This document shows, piece after piece, positions 53,501 through 61,100 of a DNA stretch of 64,000 nucleotides. How positions within the stretch are numbered: the first letter of the stretch is position 1; each line of letters starts with the position of its first letter. The notes under the pieces were generated by a model. The model searched no databases and was not told the DNA's origin. It saw nothing but the letters and a program-made list of their open reading frames with translations. The translations under genes and the position numbers were made by a program. This DNA is from an uncultured Bacilli bacterium (GTDB taxonomy: Bacteria; Bacillota_I; Bacilli_A; RF39; UBA660): the NCBI GenBank assembly GCA_947628235.1, contig CANQZC010000002.1, positions 1 through 64,000 of the forward strand, written 5' to 3'.

Positions 53501-55237
53501 ATGAATTTTAAAAACAACTTAGTTTATATGAGTAGTACGGAAGAAATTAAAGGAGTAGATACGAGCGCTGTTCTTTCTAAAAGTATTCATATTCAAGAAA
53601 AGGTGGATAAAAAGGAAACTCTTACTTTCGCTTTTGTTCTTGGTTATGAAAAGAATTTAGATCAAGTAGATGCGATGGTAAGTAAATATCAAAAACTATC
53701 TTATATTGAGAAAAAGTATGAAGAAACAGTCGCATGGTGGGAAGAAAAACTTTCTACAATTCAAGTAAAAACAGAAGATGCTTCCTTTGACTTCATGGTC
53801 AATTATTGGTACTTATATCAAACTTTAGCGTGCCGATTAATGGCTAAATCAGGATTCTATCAAGTTGGAGGAGCCTTTGGATTTAGAGATCAATTACAAG
53901 ACTCTATGAATGTATGCTTAGTGGATAGTGAAATCTGTCGTAAACAAATTTTGATTTGTGCGCAACATCAATTTAAAGAAGGAGATGTTCTTCATTGGTG
54001 GCATACAGAGAATCATTTTGGACTTCGTTCTCGTTATAAAGATGATTACTTATGGCTTATCTATGCAACGGTAGAATACTTACGAATTACAAATGATCAA
54101 TCTATCTTAGAAGAGATGATTCCATTCGTTATGGGGGATACTTTAGATGAGGATGAAGACGAAAAGGGAATGACATTCACTTATAGTGAAGAGAAGCAAA
54201 CTCTTTATGAACATTTAAAACTTTGTATGGAAAAACTTTTCCACGAATTAGGAGAAAACGGTCTACCACTCATGGGAGGGGGAGATTGGAATGATGGAAT
54301 GAACCTCGTTGGTATTGGTGGAAAAGGAACGAGTGTATGGCTTGGATTCTTTGCATATGAAGTAGTCAATCGATTTATCGAAATTGCTTCTTCTAGAGAG
54401 GAAGATATAAAGCCTTATCAAGAATTCCAAGAACAGTTAAAGAAATCCTTAGAGGAAAATGCTTGGGATGGAGAATACTACTTACGAGCTTACTTCGATA
54501 ATGGCGATAAATTGGGAAGTCATGAAAATGAAGAATGTAAGATTGACTTAATTTCTCAAAGTTGGGCCATTCTTACCGATATTGCTTCTGAACAACAAGT
54601 AAGATCTATTTTAAAAGCAGTAGAAGAAAACTTAGTTGATGAAGAACACGGACTTATTAAGTTACTTACTCCACCATTTAGTCGTTCTAGTAACAATCCT
54701 GGATACATTAGAGATTATTCTAGTGGTATTCGTGAGAATGGTGGGCAATATACACATGCGACAGCATGGTGGATTATGGCTTTATTAAAATTAGGATATT
54801 ATGATCTAGCGTATCGTTATTATCAAATGATTAATCCAATTCAACATACATTAACAAAGAAGAAAGTAGAAGAATATCAAGTAGAACCTTATGTCATTGT
54901 GGCTGATATCTACAGTAATCCTAACTTTGCAGGACATGGTGGATGGACTTGGTATACAGGATCTAGTGGTTGGTATTATAAGGTAGCGATTTCTCATATT
55001 TTAGGATTCCATAAGATAGGAAATAAACTTTACATTTTACCATCGATTCCTTCCAAATGGGAAACTTGTAAAATTACCTATCGTTACTTAGATACAGTCT
55101 ATGTCATTAATATCAATAATAATAAAGATAATAATGAAATTCGTCTCGATGGTAAAGTAGTCAAAGAAGTAGAACTAGTCAATGATAAAAAGACACATAA
55201 TATGAATGTCAACATAGCAAAAAGAGGTGTAAAATGA
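47570..55237 (+). CDS. Cyclic beta-1,2-glucan synthase-like protein (GT84-GH94)
   Basis: The 2555-residue protein has the NdvB/Cgs layout. A helical N-terminal part (1-~330) leads to membrane helices near 340-385. The GT84 glycosyltransferase core (~400-700) has LDQDT at 537-541, SHDLLEGNYIRCGF and RRHRWARGD near residue 683. More membrane helices follow (~720-765, ~840-900), then a central region (~1000-1700) with HHQGMIL. The C-terminal GH94 phosphorylase-type domain has GAFGFRDQLQD and GGGDWNDGMN (acid at about 2242), then GWTWYTGSSGW. It would elongate and cyclise a beta-linked glucan and export it; GH94 controls chain length. Its presence in a Gram-positive-type cell is notable. The stop overlaps pgi by 4 bases. 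Confidence 0.9.
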   Translation: MKKYQKNFRKNTQILKDYYTYLTELTSEHYYIGTVNEWVLDNYYLIVEHEKATKEFLRNRQAYSHAFQKKINLYEVLHKILKRNKFKIDLDTLIKELNRYQDNFNYHFTYHEINSMEVVCYLVLLEELVNLCQREEAKLKESLEVKKLIQTIELDIHRYHEVDIRDYLTIDEEILNRPVYLERLNAGLKELGQRSNEVFKQLNEILDKKHVNLNQLIEKVYQETADENMLVANIFQSIVKMNKVETEVLYRKVSKTEFILLMDSYYGQMTKETKQLYRNRVLVNAHKKRKTEYDYVKELIAKSMKENKHIGEYLMKKEHLSFRAWLFLAIVATLTLVISFFLSKYLVPIRLLGMLLLVIPISEVVIEILTHLYLRFFKPEPIPKLDFSDGIPKSASTMAVIVTIVKNTDKVEKMFDTLESYYLANKSDNLYFTLLGDCSSSSHQIEPFDDEIVEAGRKRAQKLNQKYGKDIFYFIYRKRVYNEGEEEWLGYERKRGALEQFNRLLLGKFSEKEISQYYMTHTFDNFDKKIKYVITLDQDTQLILGTAFQLVGAMAHPLNRPVLNKEHTKVIKGYGILQPKVSVDVESTNQSLYTQIYAGIGGYDIYNKVVSNFYQDVFKEGSFWGKGIYDLTIFDEVLTGLFPNNRILSHDLLEGNYIRCGFASDIEVIDDFPSTFLADATRRHRWARGDMQIASWIFSKKNPLTLIERWKIFDNLRRGLVDFSLVILLFVAFLFGSYNPAGWLLFAVGVLILPIFFYIKDKLKIQKERTLKLKYYENIAYGFKAVFIRVFSSFSALPYNAKLYLDAFLRAFYRMHVSHKHLLAWITADDASKNTKNTFFSYLLNFRVNYLISFIFLLLVYFFNREYLSLALGISILFFMSSVIYYLISKDIDRDSKKLSKKELEEMRKVAYDTWKYYDHFLTEENNYLIIDNYQLNREVKEDIKTSPTNIGFSLMAVISAYELKFITEEEATLKIEKIIETVERLEKWHGHLYNWYNVHTLERMHPPTISTVDSGNFVASLITTKSFIRKHGSENLKNRIENLIRQTNFKYLFNKEEMVFSCGYDAYNEQLIPFHYNKFASEARLTSFVAIAKGDVKKNHWFLLDKTLTTYQGRKGLLSWSGTSFEYFMPLIWMKTYPNTLMDEGYYFAHFCQKEYMKNIDSNMPWGISEAAYNLLDDSQNYKYKAFGTPYLKFRDNSEDRIVLSPYGSILAITQYPKDVYNNLEKFKKLKMYGEYGYYESYDYEDKTPIFSYFAHHQGMILSSLANLLTNNSLQKYFYQDIRVQSFDVLNKEKCQLEPMIDLKIVKYKKYDYDKETFENDIREYTYLSQRPEVSVLSNSRYCILLNDRGAGFSRYKTIQLNRYRKITEQEYGNFLYIRDLENNKVWSNTYVPTNIKPERYSVVFALDRIRYMRVDNDIVTNSEIIVTKRHNAEIRKITFKNVSSKTKKLELTTYTEPILSERDADIGHRVFNNMFMKSFYHEETNSLIHCRRIRGSRDKYYMIHKLWIANPLEEYSYETERENFIDRGTNYQKPSGIHKKLTNYTGDNLDPISSIRNRIEIPPLKEVTVYMITGFGKSEEQVLTIANAYASEESMEDAFSLATIMVNAATKKLGVTGADVHLYNMMLNYLNQTSRININETRKGLLTRNSLGQDTLWKFGISGDRPIILVEMNDLGSLSLAQELLKAFEYYKSKCIFVDLVILNSNDRNASKTIAKIVNDEVYHMYAVNNFSNTPGRVVLIDKNKMSGEEINLFRSIARLSFNTIYNNSLREQIDTLQRENKINDYQDQNISISENTNEEEDLLFTNEYGGFTKDGREYHITNPNTPMPWSNVLTNGEFGTIITNNDNGFTYADNSREYKITSWTNDTLIDDKSEGISINGKKISWYDCVHGIGYSKFKFKNKDYKLDVIYFVPYNENVKVALFTLKNISLKDLDLDICYWINPVLGVSEEKTIRHLVCNYHELNNFLTIQNKYAMNFKNNLVYMSSTEEIKGVDTSAVLSKSIHIQEKVDKKETLTFAFVLGYEKNLDQVDAMVSKYQKLSYIEKKYEETVAWWEEKLSTIQVKTEDASFDFMVNYWYLYQTLACRLMAKSGFYQVGGAFGFRDQLQDSMNVCLVDSEICRKQILICAQHQFKEGDVLHWWHTENHFGLRSRYKDDYLWLIYATVEYLRITNDQSILEEMIPFVMGDTLDEDEDEKGMTFTYSEEKQTLYEHLKLCMEKLFHELGENGLPLMGGGDWNDGMNLVGIGGKGTSVWLGFFAYEVVNRFIEIASSREEDIKPYQEFQEQLKKSLEENAWDGEYYLRAYFDNGDKLGSHENEECKIDLISQSWAILTDIASEQQVRSILKAVEENLVDEEHGLIKLLTPPFSRSSNNPGYIRDYSSGIRENGGQYTHATAWWIMALLKLGYYDLAYRYYQMINPIQHTLTKKKVEEYQVEPYVIVADIYSNPNFAGHGGWTWYTGSSGWYYKVAISHILGFHKIGNKLYILPSIPSKWETCKITYRYLDTVYVININNNKDNNEIRLDGKVVKEVELVNDKKTHNMNVNIAKRGVK

Positions 55238-56409
55238 TTACATTTGACTTTCAAAAATATCAATATCAAAAATTAGATAATTATGATTTAGAAGATATAA
55301 AGGTAAAATTTTTAGAAGATAATCAAATGAGTGGGTGGTATACACTAGATAAAAGTGAATTAGCTAGAATTGAGTCTACCGCAGATCGAATTCGTGAGAA
55401 TTGTGATGTTTTTCTAGTGATAGGAATTGGGGGATCTTATATGGGAGCGAAAGCCGTGATTGATGCGATGTCTCCCTACTTTAAAAAAGATACTCCAGAA
55501 GTACTTTTTGCAGGATACCAACTTTCTAGTGATTATTTAAAAGATTTATTAGACTATTTAGAAGATAAAGAAGTAATCGTTAATGTCATTTCTAAAAGTG
55601 GTACTACTTTAGAACCTTCTATTACATTTGAAGAAGTAGTAAAATTATTGAAGAAAAAGTATTCCCAAGATTACGCGAAAAGAGTCATCGCAACGACTTC
55701 TCTAGTAAGTGGAACGCTTCTTGAAGAAGCACAAAAGAATGGATATGAATGTTTTGCTGTTCCAGAAAACATTGGAGGAAGATTTTCCGTATTATCGGCG
55801 GTTGGCCTTCTTCCAATTGCTGTTGCTGGATATGAGATAGAAGACCTTTTCCGAGGCGCTGAAAAAGCGAAAGAAAATTTACAAGATTGTTATTACTACA
55901 CCATGTTAAGACATACACTTTATCAAGAAGGAAAGGTAGTAGAATCTTTTGATATCTATGAACCTAAGTTAGCGTTCTTTGCAGAATGGTTAAAACAACT
56001 CTTTGGAGAATCACAAGGAAAAGAGGGAAAAGCTATTCTACCTATTTCGACGGTAAATACGCGAGATCTTCACTCTTTAGGACAATATTATCAAGAAGGA
56101 AAAGATATCCTTTTCTCAACAACCATATTTGCGCATTCCGATCGACGGATAGAACTAGAGAAATATCAAAAGACATTAGATCAAGTCAATAAAATTGCGA
56201 TGGAAAGTGTCGCTCAAGCACATTATGAAGGACACCTTCCTACGAATATTATTGAGATGGATGAAATTTCTATGGAGAATTTAGGATATCTCATCTTCTT
56301 CTTTGAAATGAGTGCGATGTTAGGAAGTTATCTATTAGAAGTTCCTTACTATGATCAACCAGGAGTCAATGGATATAAGAATATTCTTCATCAAAAGATA
56401 AAAGAATAG
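55234..56409 (+). CDS. pgi: Glucose-6-phosphate isomerase
   Basis: The 391-residue protein is a short PGI. Sugar-phosphate-binding IGIGGSYMGAKA, ISKSGTTLEPS, the signature ENIGGRFSVLSAVGLLP and LFGESQGKEGKA are present. It interconverts glucose-6-phosphate and fructose-6-phosphate. ATGA overlap with the glucan-synthase gene couples them, and both act on glucose metabolism. Usual bacterial PGIs are 430-550 residues, so this is compact, but the motifs are intact. It is followed by a strong terminator and an IS30 element. Confidence 0.93.
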   Translation: MITFDFQKYQYQKLDNYDLEDIKVKFLEDNQMSGWYTLDKSELARIESTADRIRENCDVFLVIGIGGSYMGAKAVIDAMSPYFKKDTPEVLFAGYQLSSDYLKDLLDYLEDKEVIVNVISKSGTTLEPSITFEEVVKLLKKKYSQDYAKRVIATTSLVSGTLLEEAQKNGYECFAVPENIGGRFSVLSAVGLLPIAVAGYEIEDLFRGAEKAKENLQDCYYYTMLRHTLYQEGKVVESFDIYEPKLAFFAEWLKQLFGESQGKEGKAILPISTVNTRDLHSLGQYYQEGKDILFSTTIFAHSDRRIELEKYQKTLDQVNKIAMESVAQAHYEGHLPTNIIEMDEISMENLGYLIFFFEMSAMLGSYLLEVPYYDQPGVNGYKNILHQKIKE

Positions 56410-56435
56410 AGAATGAATTTTCATTCTCTATTTTT
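56407..56435 (+). terminator. Terminator of the glucan synthase-pgi operon
   Basis: AGAGAATGAA/TTCATTCTCT followed by ATTTTT. Its T-run ends two bases before the left end of the IS30-family element. Confidence 0.88.
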
Positions 56436-56436
56436 G

Positions 56437-57546
56437 TATGATAATTTATAATAACAAGTGCAACACATAAAAAAGTTCATATATTACTCATGATATAATG
56501 TTGGTGTCTAATCAAACATTAAGGAGTAATAATATGAACTATATACATCTTACCATAGAAGAGCGTGCTTGTATAAGCAAATTTAAAGAAATGAAAATGA
56601 GTTTAAGAGAAATGGCTAAAATATTAAATAGAAATGTTTCTACAATATCAAGAGAAATAAAAAGAAATTCATATAAAACATCCGTAAATTATTCAGTAAT
56701 AAGGTATTCTCCAACTGTTGCTCACAGAAAATATAATGAACGTAGAATAAATTGTCATAGACCAGTAAAAATAAATGTTGAAGTAGCCAATTATTTAAAA
56801 GATAAAATCAGTTTACATTGGTCACCAGATCAAATAAAAAATAGATATGAGGAAAACAAGCCGAAAGATTTTCCTTCTATTTCAACCATTTACAGATGGA
56901 TCCATTTAGGTTATATACCTAAAACAAATATAAATCATTTAAGGAGAAAAGGAAATTTTAAGAGACCAGCAGAAACAAGAGGAAGATTTAACTTAGGAAA
57001 AACAATTAAAAAGCGACCAAAGGAAGTATATAAAAGAAATACATTTGGACATTGGGAAGCAGATACAGTAGTTTCTGGTAAATTAAATAATTATACTTTA
57101 AAAAGCAAATATTGTTTTGTTTCTTTGGCAGAAAGAAAGACAAGATTATATTTAGTAAAATGGATACCTGATAGAAAAGAAGAAACAGTTACAAATGCAA
57201 TTATAGAATTATTAAAGAACTTCCCAAAAGAAGCTATTAAAACAATAACATGTGACAGAGGTAAGGAATTCGCTGGCTGGAAGCAAATTGAAGAAACATT
57301 AAACACGAATATGTATTTTGCAGATCCGTATTGTGCATGGCAAAAAGGAACAAATGAAAATTCAAATGGTCTATTAAGAGAATTTTATCCTAAACAGATG
57401 GACTTATCTAAAACGAATGAAAAAGAAGTACAATATACACTTGAACTTCTAAATAATAGACCTAGAAAATGTCTAAACTATAAAACACCAAACGAATTAT
57501 TTAATGAGTATTTAAATTGTTGCACTTAATTTGACAAATTATCATA
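56437..57546 (+). mobile_element. IS30-family insertion sequence
   Basis: A ~1.11-kb element with 28-bp imperfect terminal inverted repeats (56437-56464 and 57519-57546; 23 of 28 bases match, sharing TATGATAATTT and AAGTGCAAC). It carries one transposase gene with an extended -10 (TGA-TATAAT at 56491-56499). No clear target duplication is seen. The left end abuts the T-run of the pgi terminator and the right end abuts the T-run of a hairpin transcript, so it sits between two facing terminators. Confidence 0.9.
56534..57529 (+). CDS. IS30-family transposase
   Basis: The 331-residue protein has an N-terminal HTH (LTIEERACISKFKEMKMSLREMAKILNRNVSTISREI) and a DDE core: WEADTVVS (first Asp), TCDRGKEF (second Asp), and NENSNGLLREF (Glu). 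The intact frame and conserved acids suggest it is active. Start 56534 follows AAGGAGT. The stop is 10 bases inside the right inverted repeat. Confidence 0.93.
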   Translation: MNYIHLTIEERACISKFKEMKMSLREMAKILNRNVSTISREIKRNSYKTSVNYSVIRYSPTVAHRKYNERRINCHRPVKINVEVANYLKDKISLHWSPDQIKNRYEENKPKDFPSISTIYRWIHLGYIPKTNINHLRRKGNFKRPAETRGRFNLGKTIKKRPKEVYKRNTFGHWEADTVVSGKLNNYTLKSKYCFVSLAERKTRLYLVKWIPDRKEETVTNAIIELLKNFPKEAIKTITCDRGKEFAGWKQIEETLNTNMYFADPYCAWQKGTNENSNGLLREFYPKQMDLSKTNEKEVQYTLELLNNRPRKCLNYKTPNELFNEYLNCCT

Positions 57547-57547
57547 T

Positions 57548-57591
57548 AAAAAAGAGACACCCGTTGAGCACAATGCTCAGCGGGCATCCCT
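57548..57591 (-). ncRNA. Hairpin-only small transcript
   Basis: On the minus strand a promoter (57599-57627) should start transcription at 57590-57591. The transcript consists almost entirely of a ~17-bp hairpin: arms at 57574-57590 and 57554-57570, loop at 57571-57573, pairing with a few G-U. It ends in a T-run at 57548-57553. It is adjacent to the right end of the IS element. It resembles a terminator placed directly under its own promoter, giving a ~43-nt RNA of unknown role. Confidence 0.55.
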
Positions 57592-57598
57592 AAATCAC

Positions 57599-57627
57599 AA
57601 TATATACTATTTTGTGTATAAAGTCAA
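57599..57627 (-). promoter_or_regulatory. Consensus promoter of the hairpin transcript
   Basis: TTGACT (57622-57627), 17-base spacer, TATATT (57599-57604) on the minus strand, with no gene downstream except the hairpin. Confidence 0.7.
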
Positions 57628-57636
57628 ATAAAAGAG

Positions 57637-57662
57637 AAAAAAGCCACACCTTAAAGGTGTGG
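57637..57662 (-). terminator. Terminator of the LCP gene
   Basis: CCACACCTT/AAGGTGTGG hairpin followed on the minus strand by six T, just after the stop at 57670. Confidence 0.85.
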
Positions 57663-57669
57663 TAATTTT

Positions 57670-59742
57670 TTAATTAGTTGTTTCTTCTGTAGTATTTGTA
57701 TTGCTATTAGAATTAGATGGTTCGGTAGGAAGTACTTCTTCTGGAATATCTCCACCTTCTTCAGGATTCTCTTCTACCGGAGGAGTAACTGGTTGTTCAA
57801 TACTAGTTACTACTGTTAAAGTAAGAGTTCTACTATCATCTAACATATCTAAGTCTGTAAGATATGGAATACTTTGTTTTAGAATTTGTCCTACTTTTTG
57901 ACTAGTTGTGCCAACCACTTCATTAATCTCAATATTTAAATTATGACTACTTGCATAATTTTCTGCATAAGTTAATGTTTTTCCTACTAAATCTTCCATA
58001 ACTTGAACACTTTTACCAGAATACTTTCCTTTTCCAATAATGGTTTCTTCATATTTATTGTTAATCGAGAAACTAAATGTCTTAACTGGTTTTGCATTCT
58101 CTAGTCCTAAATTTACTTTCATGGCATGAATAACATCTTCTTTACTTCCATCATAGATAACAAAGTTATAAAGATTTAATTTAGAACCACTTTTATGTTT
58201 AAAACTATAATCATAAATATATTGATCATATCCAGATAGATAGAGTCGTTGCATCTGGAATAGTTGATTCTTTGTTCCAGATTCTCCTAAGATTTTCTTT
58301 CCTAATTTATAGAAAGATAAAATCGTTTCCGTAGACATAGAAGATTTAAAGTTTTTACTAATAGAATTTAATAATTTTTCAAAGTCACCAATACTTATCG
58401 TTGATACTTTACTAATAATTGCTTTTAAGACTTCTTGTTGATGCTGTCCACGAACAAAGTCATTCCAGTATCCGGCATTTTGAACATAACTAGCACCACA
58501 GTAACTTCTTTGGTAAGCAGTAACTTTTCTATGTCTTGCATACGCTAAAGCCTGTTCTCCATTTAAATGTTGTTTTCCGGCTTTTACAAAGACTGTATTT
58601 TTTCCCCATTTTCTAGCACTATTCTGTTCACAGAAACTGTATGGAATAGTAAGGTCGATACCACCTAAAGTATCAACTACATCTACGACTCCTTTAAAGT
58701 TGATTTTAGCGTAATAATCAATTTTAATACCAAAGTAGTTTTCAAGGGATGTTTTAATACAAGATTCTCCAGTTACTTTATAAGCACCTTGTCCAGCATT
58801 TGTAATCTTGTTTTTTCTATCTCCACGACAAGAGATAGGCATATAAGAATCTCTTGGAATACTTAATATGGTAGTATTTAATGTTTTAGGATTAAAAGTA
58901 AGAAGGAGTAGGGCATCACCATTGAAAGAAGTACCCACTCCGTTTCCAGTAGTATCTACTCCCATAATTAACATAGTAAATGGTTCTTCTACTGATTTTT
59001 GAGGAACACTTTCTTGTTCAATTTCTTCTTTCCAACTTTTTTCAAAGATGACTTTCGTTTTCGTATCGATAGCTTCAAATTCTTCACCATAATCTCTGAC
59101 ATAAGAAGAAGGAACAAAGGCGGCATCAATTTTATTTTCTAATAAGTCATTGATAAGTTCGACATGATTATCATATTCTTTTAGATGATCACTAGAAATT
59201 CTTTCATCTTCAATAATCTTTTTAGGTAGCTCATAGGTAGCTACATTTTCTTCATCTTTAATATATCCAATTTTTCCTTTTTTCGCATCTTCCATACCAG
59301 TTAAGTTACTGTCGGTAGGAACAATTAGATAAGTGGTAAAACTATTGGTTGTTGTAGTACCTTCTGTCATATCATCTATTTTTTGATAGAGTCCATTTAC
59401 TTTGCTAGAAGCAAATGCAATGGAACCAGAGTAGGCTAGTAGGATAACCGCTAATACGAGTATCGCTTTCGCACTCTTAGAACGATTTAATTTTACCATG
59501 ACGGTAGTAAAGATCGCTACTATATCAACCGCTAATAAACAGAAGACAATTCTTAATGGTGTTTCTATATCTTTAAATAGAAATACAGTCTTAATAAGAT
59601 AGATATTGGTTAAAAAAAGAATGACTCCTAATAGAATTAATACGGGAAGAACAATCTTTTTATTTAATTTTTTACTTGTTTTAGGTTTGACTTCCACTTT
59701 TTTATTTCCTTTTGTTTTTTCTCTTACTTTGCTTTTTTTCAT
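57670..59742 (-). CDS. LCP (LytR-CpsA-Psr) protein with PASTA domain
   Basis: The 690-residue protein has three N-terminal membrane helices (about 30-50, 58-78, 90-110). A solute-binding-like domain follows (~120-240, LTGMEDAKKGKIGYI and LLENKIDAAFVPSS), then the LCP catalytic domain (VDTTGNGVGTSFNGDALLLLTFNP, SIPRDSYMPI, YARHRK) and a PASTA-type module (~590-650, VMEDLVGKTLTYAENYAS). The tail is Pro/Glu/Ser/Asn-rich. LCP enzymes transfer teichoic acids or capsule to peptidoglycan. A PASTA module could target it to muropeptides; this fusion is uncommon. GAGGTG and a 7-base gap decide start 59742. Confidence 0.88.
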   Translation of the reverse strand: MKKSKVREKTKGNKKVEVKPKTSKKLNKKIVLPVLILLGVILFLTNIYLIKTVFLFKDIETPLRIVFCLLAVDIVAIFTTVMVKLNRSKSAKAILVLAVILLAYSGSIAFASSKVNGLYQKIDDMTEGTTTTNSFTTYLIVPTDSNLTGMEDAKKGKIGYIKDEENVATYELPKKIIEDERISSDHLKEYDNHVELINDLLENKIDAAFVPSSYVRDYGEEFEAIDTKTKVIFEKSWKEEIEQESVPQKSVEEPFTMLIMGVDTTGNGVGTSFNGDALLLLTFNPKTLNTTILSIPRDSYMPISCRGDRKNKITNAGQGAYKVTGESCIKTSLENYFGIKIDYYAKINFKGVVDVVDTLGGIDLTIPYSFCEQNSARKWGKNTVFVKAGKQHLNGEQALAYARHRKVTAYQRSYCGASYVQNAGYWNDFVRGQHQQEVLKAIISKVSTISIGDFEKLLNSISKNFKSSMSTETILSFYKLGKKILGESGTKNQLFQMQRLYLSGYDQYIYDYSFKHKSGSKLNLYNFVIYDGSKEDVIHAMKVNLGLENAKPVKTFSFSINNKYEETIIGKGKYSGKSVQVMEDLVGKTLTYAENYASSHNLNIEINEVVGTTSQKVGQILKQSIPYLTDLDMLDDSRTLTLTVVTSIEQPVTPPVEENPEEGGDIPEEVLPTEPSNSNSNTNTTEETTN

Positions 59743-59840
59743 TTTACTACACCTCAGTACTATATTTATTATAACCCAAAATAAAAAAGATAACAACTCT
59801 TCGAAAGGGATAAAAGCGTTGTTATGAGAAGAAAGAATTC

Positions 59841-59877
59841 AAAAAATAAAAAAGGAATTCATGTTTCAGAATTCCTT
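59841..59877 (-). terminator. Terminator of tRNA-Cys
   Basis: AAGGAATTC/GAATTCCTT hairpin with T residues on the minus strand, 12 bases after the tRNA CCA end. Confidence 0.75.
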
Positions 59878-59888
59878 GCTTTTTTTAA

Positions 59889-59962
59889 TGGAGGGCCTAG
59901 TCGGATTTGAACCAACGATCAGGGAGTTGCAGTCCCACGCCTTACCACTTGGCTATAGACCC
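59889..59962 (-). tRNA. tRNA-Cys (anticodon GCA)
   Basis: On the minus strand: 7-bp acceptor stem (GGGTCTA/TAGGCCC, one G-U), D arm GCC...GGC, anticodon loop CTGCAAC (GCA, cysteine), T arm GTTGG/CCGAC with TTCAAAT loop, discriminator U and an encoded CCA (59889-59891). It stands alone between the LCP gene and the zinc-ribbon gene; apart from the tRNA, 59743-60077 holds only its promoter and terminator. Confidence 0.96.
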
Positions 59963-59982
59963 ACATCACTAAGACAAATTTA

Positions 59983-60011
59983 ATTTTACACTAATCAGGT
60001 ATATTTGTCAA
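59983..60011 (-). promoter_or_regulatory. Promoter of tRNA-Cys
   Basis: TTGACA (60006-60011), 17-base spacer, TAAAAT (59983-59988) on the minus strand, ending about 20 bases before the tRNA. Confidence 0.85.
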
Positions 60012-60077
60012 TCTAAGGATAGTAAATTTTATGTGATAAAAAAGAATTTATACCAAATAAAAAAAGCATAAATGCTT

Positions 60078-61091
60078 TTATTTTTTGAGAAGTATCCATT
60101 CCTGTAAACTTGGAATTTTTGTTTGGCAATATTCACACTGACCAATCGTGGCATCAATAGAAGATCCACAGTTAGGACACAGAATCAGATTGGTACCATT
60201 TTCTAGTTTGTGAAATTCTAATAAACGAAACATAGGGAAACATTCTTTCTTAGTATGAGTAGTAATTTTTCCTTGCTGATAAGTAACGATTCGAACTTCA
60301 GCTGTAACGAAAACAACACTTTTCTTTCCATCATTGACATGCTGGAAAGAAAGATAATCTAAGATATCATAGTCGATGACATTCTCTTGAAGATAGTAAT
60401 ACTTTCTTAATTCATAGTTTAAATTATTATAGAAAGTCTTTTTATCAAATCCAGTTTCCTTCCAAAATTCCATTTGCTTTCTATTTTGTGCATCCTTATA
60501 TTTCTTAATAGGACCTAAGATAAGATAGGCATCTAGAAGATAGAAAAAATAATAAAGAATGCAAGAAAGAATCAATGCATAGAGAAATACCTTTATCACA
60601 TCATAAGAATTAAAAGTTCTAGAAGTAAGAGTAATAAAAAGAAAACAGATGACAAAACTGACTAAGAAATCGAAAATAGCAGTAAAGAAACGATAACTTT
60701 TCTTTTTTAATACGCGGTCATAATGATATTTATTTCCTAGTTCTTTATCGGTGTAATCTAGATTGTAGTGGGTCTTACAATAAGGACATCCATCGACAAA
60801 GTCTTTTAAAAGATAGGTTGCTCCACAGTTTCGACAAGTAAATGGTTGATTTCCTTCTTGTTTTGAAAGAAAGGTATATTCTATTCTAGAATCAAAATCT
60901 TTTTCAGTATGTTTTAAGATGCCATCGACAAAGTATTGCTTTTCTATTTGAATTCCATCCGTAATATCATCACATTTCGAACCATCCGTATTTCTCTCTA
61001 GGATTTCTGTTCCAACGATATATTTGGTTTTGATATTAATATGATTTTCTTTTAATTTTTTTTCGCTCCAAGCATCGGATACTAATGACAT
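60078..61091 (-). CDS. Zinc-ribbon membrane protein, possible Tim44-like domain
   Basis: The 337-residue protein has a beta-rich N-terminal part, a zinc ribbon (CRNCGATYLL...GCPYCKTH), two membrane helices (about 140-158, 166-190), a helical/beta domain (MEFWKETGFDKKTFYNNLNYELRKYYY, then VVFVTAEVRIVTY) resembling Tim44/NTF2-like folds, and a C-terminal ribbon (LCPNCGSSIDATIGQCEYCQT). This layout is known in Bacillota but its role is unknown. AGGAGGT follows the stop of the small Asn-rich gene by a few bases, so it belongs to the radical-SAM operon. Confidence 0.6.
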   Translation of the reverse strand: MSLVSDAWSEKKLKENHINIKTKYIVGTEILERNTDGSKCDDITDGIQIEKQYFVDGILKHTEKDFDSRIEYTFLSKQEGNQPFTCRNCGATYLLKDFVDGCPYCKTHYNLDYTDKELGNKYHYDRVLKKKSYRFFTAIFDFLVSFVICFLFITLTSRTFNSYDVIKVFLYALILSCILYYFFYLLDAYLILGPIKKYKDAQNRKQMEFWKETGFDKKTFYNNLNYELRKYYYLQENVIDYDILDYLSFQHVNDGKKSVVFVTAEVRIVTYQQGKITTHTKKECFPMFRLLEFHKLENGTNLILCPNCGSSIDATIGQCEYCQTKIPSLQEWILLKK

Positions 61092-61100
61092 AATTACCTC

